DNA from: an uncultured Clostridia bacterium
GTDB taxonomy: Bacteria; Bacillota; Clostridia; Monoglobales; Firm-18
DNA length: 7,798 nt
Direction: 5' to 3'
Assembly (NCBI GenBank): GCA_937914775.1
Contig: CALDNB010000156.1
Coordinates: 1-7,798, forward strand
Shown here one piece after another: positions 6,842-7,798 of the stretch. The stretch's first letter is position 1, and every line of letters starts with the position of its first letter. The position numbers and the translations under genes are program-made. The notes beneath the pieces were generated by a model, which was given only the letters and a program-made list of their open reading frames with translations, ran no database searches and was not told the origin of the DNA.

Positions 6842-7798
6842 ATGAAAACTGTTTTTATTATCAATAAAAATGCAGGGCAGAGGAAAGTAATCGAAAATTT
6901 AATACGGAAAGTTCCGGAATCTGCCGAAGTGTATCTTACCAAAGCCAAAGGCGACGCAACCCGTTTTATTAATGAGTATTGTGAGAATTACGGACCTGCA
7001 AGGTTTATTGCCTGTGGGGGAGACGGCACAATTAATGAAGTTATAAACGGCGTTTTAAACTGTGACGGCGCAGAGGCAGGTGCAGTTCCTGTCGGTACGG
7101 GCAACGACTTTGTAAGGAATTTTCCCCACTGTGATTTTTTTGATACCTCGTTACAGATGACTTGTGAAACAGAAACTGTTGACGCTATTTTTTACACTTC
7201 ATACTTTCAGGGGGAGGAAAAGTGCGGTTACGGTATTAATATGTTTAACATCGGCTTTGACTGTAATGTAGCAGACAAAAAAGAACAGTTAAGTCATATT
7301 TGGGGAAAACTTGCCTATTTTGTTTCAATACTAATTAATCTTATTGCCAAAAAAGGCGCAGATGTAAAAATTGAAATGAACGGAGAATGTATTCACAAGG
7401 GCGGGTTATTGCTTACCTCTGTTGCAAATGGGTGTTATTGCGGAGGAGGAATAAAAAGCAATCCCCAGTCAGACATTAAAGACGGTCTTATAAATGTAAA
7501 TATAATAAAAAATATTTCCCGTATGCGTTTTATTTCATTATTACCAAGGTATATGAAAGGAACTCACCCGAATTTAAAGAATATTGAAAAATACATATCA
7601 ACAAAAATGTGCGAAGAAATCACAGTTACGCCTCTTGATGGCAAAATGAAAGTTTGCGTTGACGGTGAAATTATAAGCACAGAAAAGATAAAGGAGGAAT
7701 TGCTTATGGATCAAAGAGAACGGAATATTTGGGGGAATAGTACTATTATAGGAATAGTATTAGTACTATTTATAGTAGCAATGCCTAAATTTAAAAAA
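6842..7798 (+). CDS. Diacylglycerol kinase-family lipid kinase (YegS/DgkB-like), open at window end
   Basis: This enzyme probably phosphorylates diacylglycerol or a related lipid with ATP at the inner membrane face. MKTVFIINKNAG at the start is the typical first strand and loop. The nucleotide-binding GGDGTINEV begins at residue 59, and GTGNDF is at 85-90. CGGGIK and KDGL correspond to the conserved Gly-rich and DDGL-like segments, and CVDGE (274-276 for DGE) to the C-terminal motif that carries a catalytic-site residue. The start lies 4 bases after the PqqD-like stop with only a weak ribosome binding site, suggesting coupling. It has 12 cysteines in the first 288 residues. After DGE the usual last beta-strand ending in a proline-containing tail is not recognisable. 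The frame continues without a stop for 319 codons, through a strong internal ribosome binding site and ATG 7706, into a hydrophobic segment (STIIGIVLVLFIVAM) and PKFKK. The true end lies beyond the window. Confidence 0.82.
   Translation, partial: MKTVFIINKNAGQRKVIENLIRKVPESAEVYLTKAKGDATRFINEYCENYGPARFIACGGDGTINEVINGVLNCDGAEAGAVPVGTGNDFVRNFPHCDFFDTSLQMTCETETVDAIFYTSYFQGEEKCGYGINMFNIGFDCNVADKKEQLSHIWGKLAYFVSILINLIAKKGADVKIEMNGECIHKGGLLLTSVANGCYCGGGIKSNPQSDIKDGLINVNIIKNISRMRFISLLPRYMKGTHPNLKNIEKYISTKMCEEITVTPLDGKMKVCVDGEIISTEKIKEELLMDQRERNIWGNSTIIGIVLVLFIVAMPKFKK
7690..7697 (+). promoter_or_regulatory. Strong ribosome binding site inside the kinase frame
   Basis: AAAGGAGG, a full Shine-Dalgarno match, sits 8 bases before ATG 7706. 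This is the best ribosome binding site in the window and is better than the one for the kinase itself. It suggests that a separate product starts here. Confidence 0.6.
7706..7798 (+). CDS. Possible small membrane protein, in frame with the lipid kinase, 3' end outside window
   Basis: From ATG 7706 the frame encodes 31 residues so far. It has a charged start (MDQRERN), then WGNS, one hydrophobic helix (STIIGIVLVLFIVAM) and a basic end (PKFKK), which would fit a short single-pass protein with its C-terminus in the cytosol. The strong Shine-Dalgarno sequence with 8-base spacing is the main support. No stop separates it from the lipid kinase, so it may instead be that protein's C-terminal membrane tail, or both products may be made. 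I do not recognise the family and assign no function. Confidence 0.42.
   Translation, partial: MDQRERNIWGNSTIIGIVLVLFIVAMPKFKK
7736..7770 (+). repeat. Paired palindromic and direct repeats near the window end
   Basis: AATAGTACTATT (7736-7747) is a perfect palindrome. AATAGTA and TACTATT (7753-7759, 7764-7770) form a 7-bp stem with a 4-base loop. GGAATAGTA occurs at 7734 and 7751, and TAGTACTATT at 7738 and 7761. All lie in the Ile/Val/Leu-rich hydrophobic coding segment, so codon bias may explain part of the pattern. Confidence 0.5.

Noticed and set aside
6631..6948. 105-codon open frame on the - strand crossing the PqqD-like/kinase junction
   Set aside because: Both + strand genes have family motifs through this stretch, and the antisense product has none.

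Overview
The window looks like a piece of a low-GC, anaerobic Bacillota (Clostridia-type) chromosome. The evidence is the AT-rich sequence, strong AGGAGG-type ribosome binding sites, A/U-rich intergenic gaps, consensus housekeeping promoters, and proteins that read like clostridial versions of their families. I cannot assign a genus. Every gene lies on the + strand. There are no RNA genes, CRISPR arrays, insertion sequences or gaps longer than about 65 bases.

Region 1 (1-3105) is an amino-sugar or glycan module. It holds the 3' part of a ROK-family sugar-kinase-like protein closed by a strong terminator. A textbook sigma-A promoter follows, then an 815-residue cytoplasmic GH20-type glycosidase with its own terminator. 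The pair suggests intracellular trimming of N-acetylhexosamine-containing oligosaccharides next to a sugar-binding or sugar-phosphorylating ROK protein.

Region 2 (3106-6837) is a peptide module. It has a PepD-type M20 dipeptidase from its own promoter, an OPT-family oligopeptide transporter 62 bases downstream, and a stand-alone PqqD-like (RRE-fold) protein overlapping the transporter by 11 bases. Uptake of short peptides followed by cytosolic hydrolysis is a plausible shared role. The PqqD-like protein is the odd member, because no radical SAM enzyme or RiPP precursor is visible nearby.

Region 3 (6838-7798) is a diacylglycerol-kinase-family (YegS/DgkB-like) lipid kinase starting 4 bases after the PqqD-like gene. 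Its reading frame never closes inside the window. It runs past the expected kinase C-terminus, through an excellent internal ribosome binding site and ATG, into a short hydrophobic segment. This could be a kinase with a fused membrane tail, a deletion fusion, or a separate small membrane protein that shares the frame.

The observations I rate highest are the RRE-like protein coupled to a peptide transporter and the unusual kinase C-terminus. I found no clear evidence of a wholly new system.
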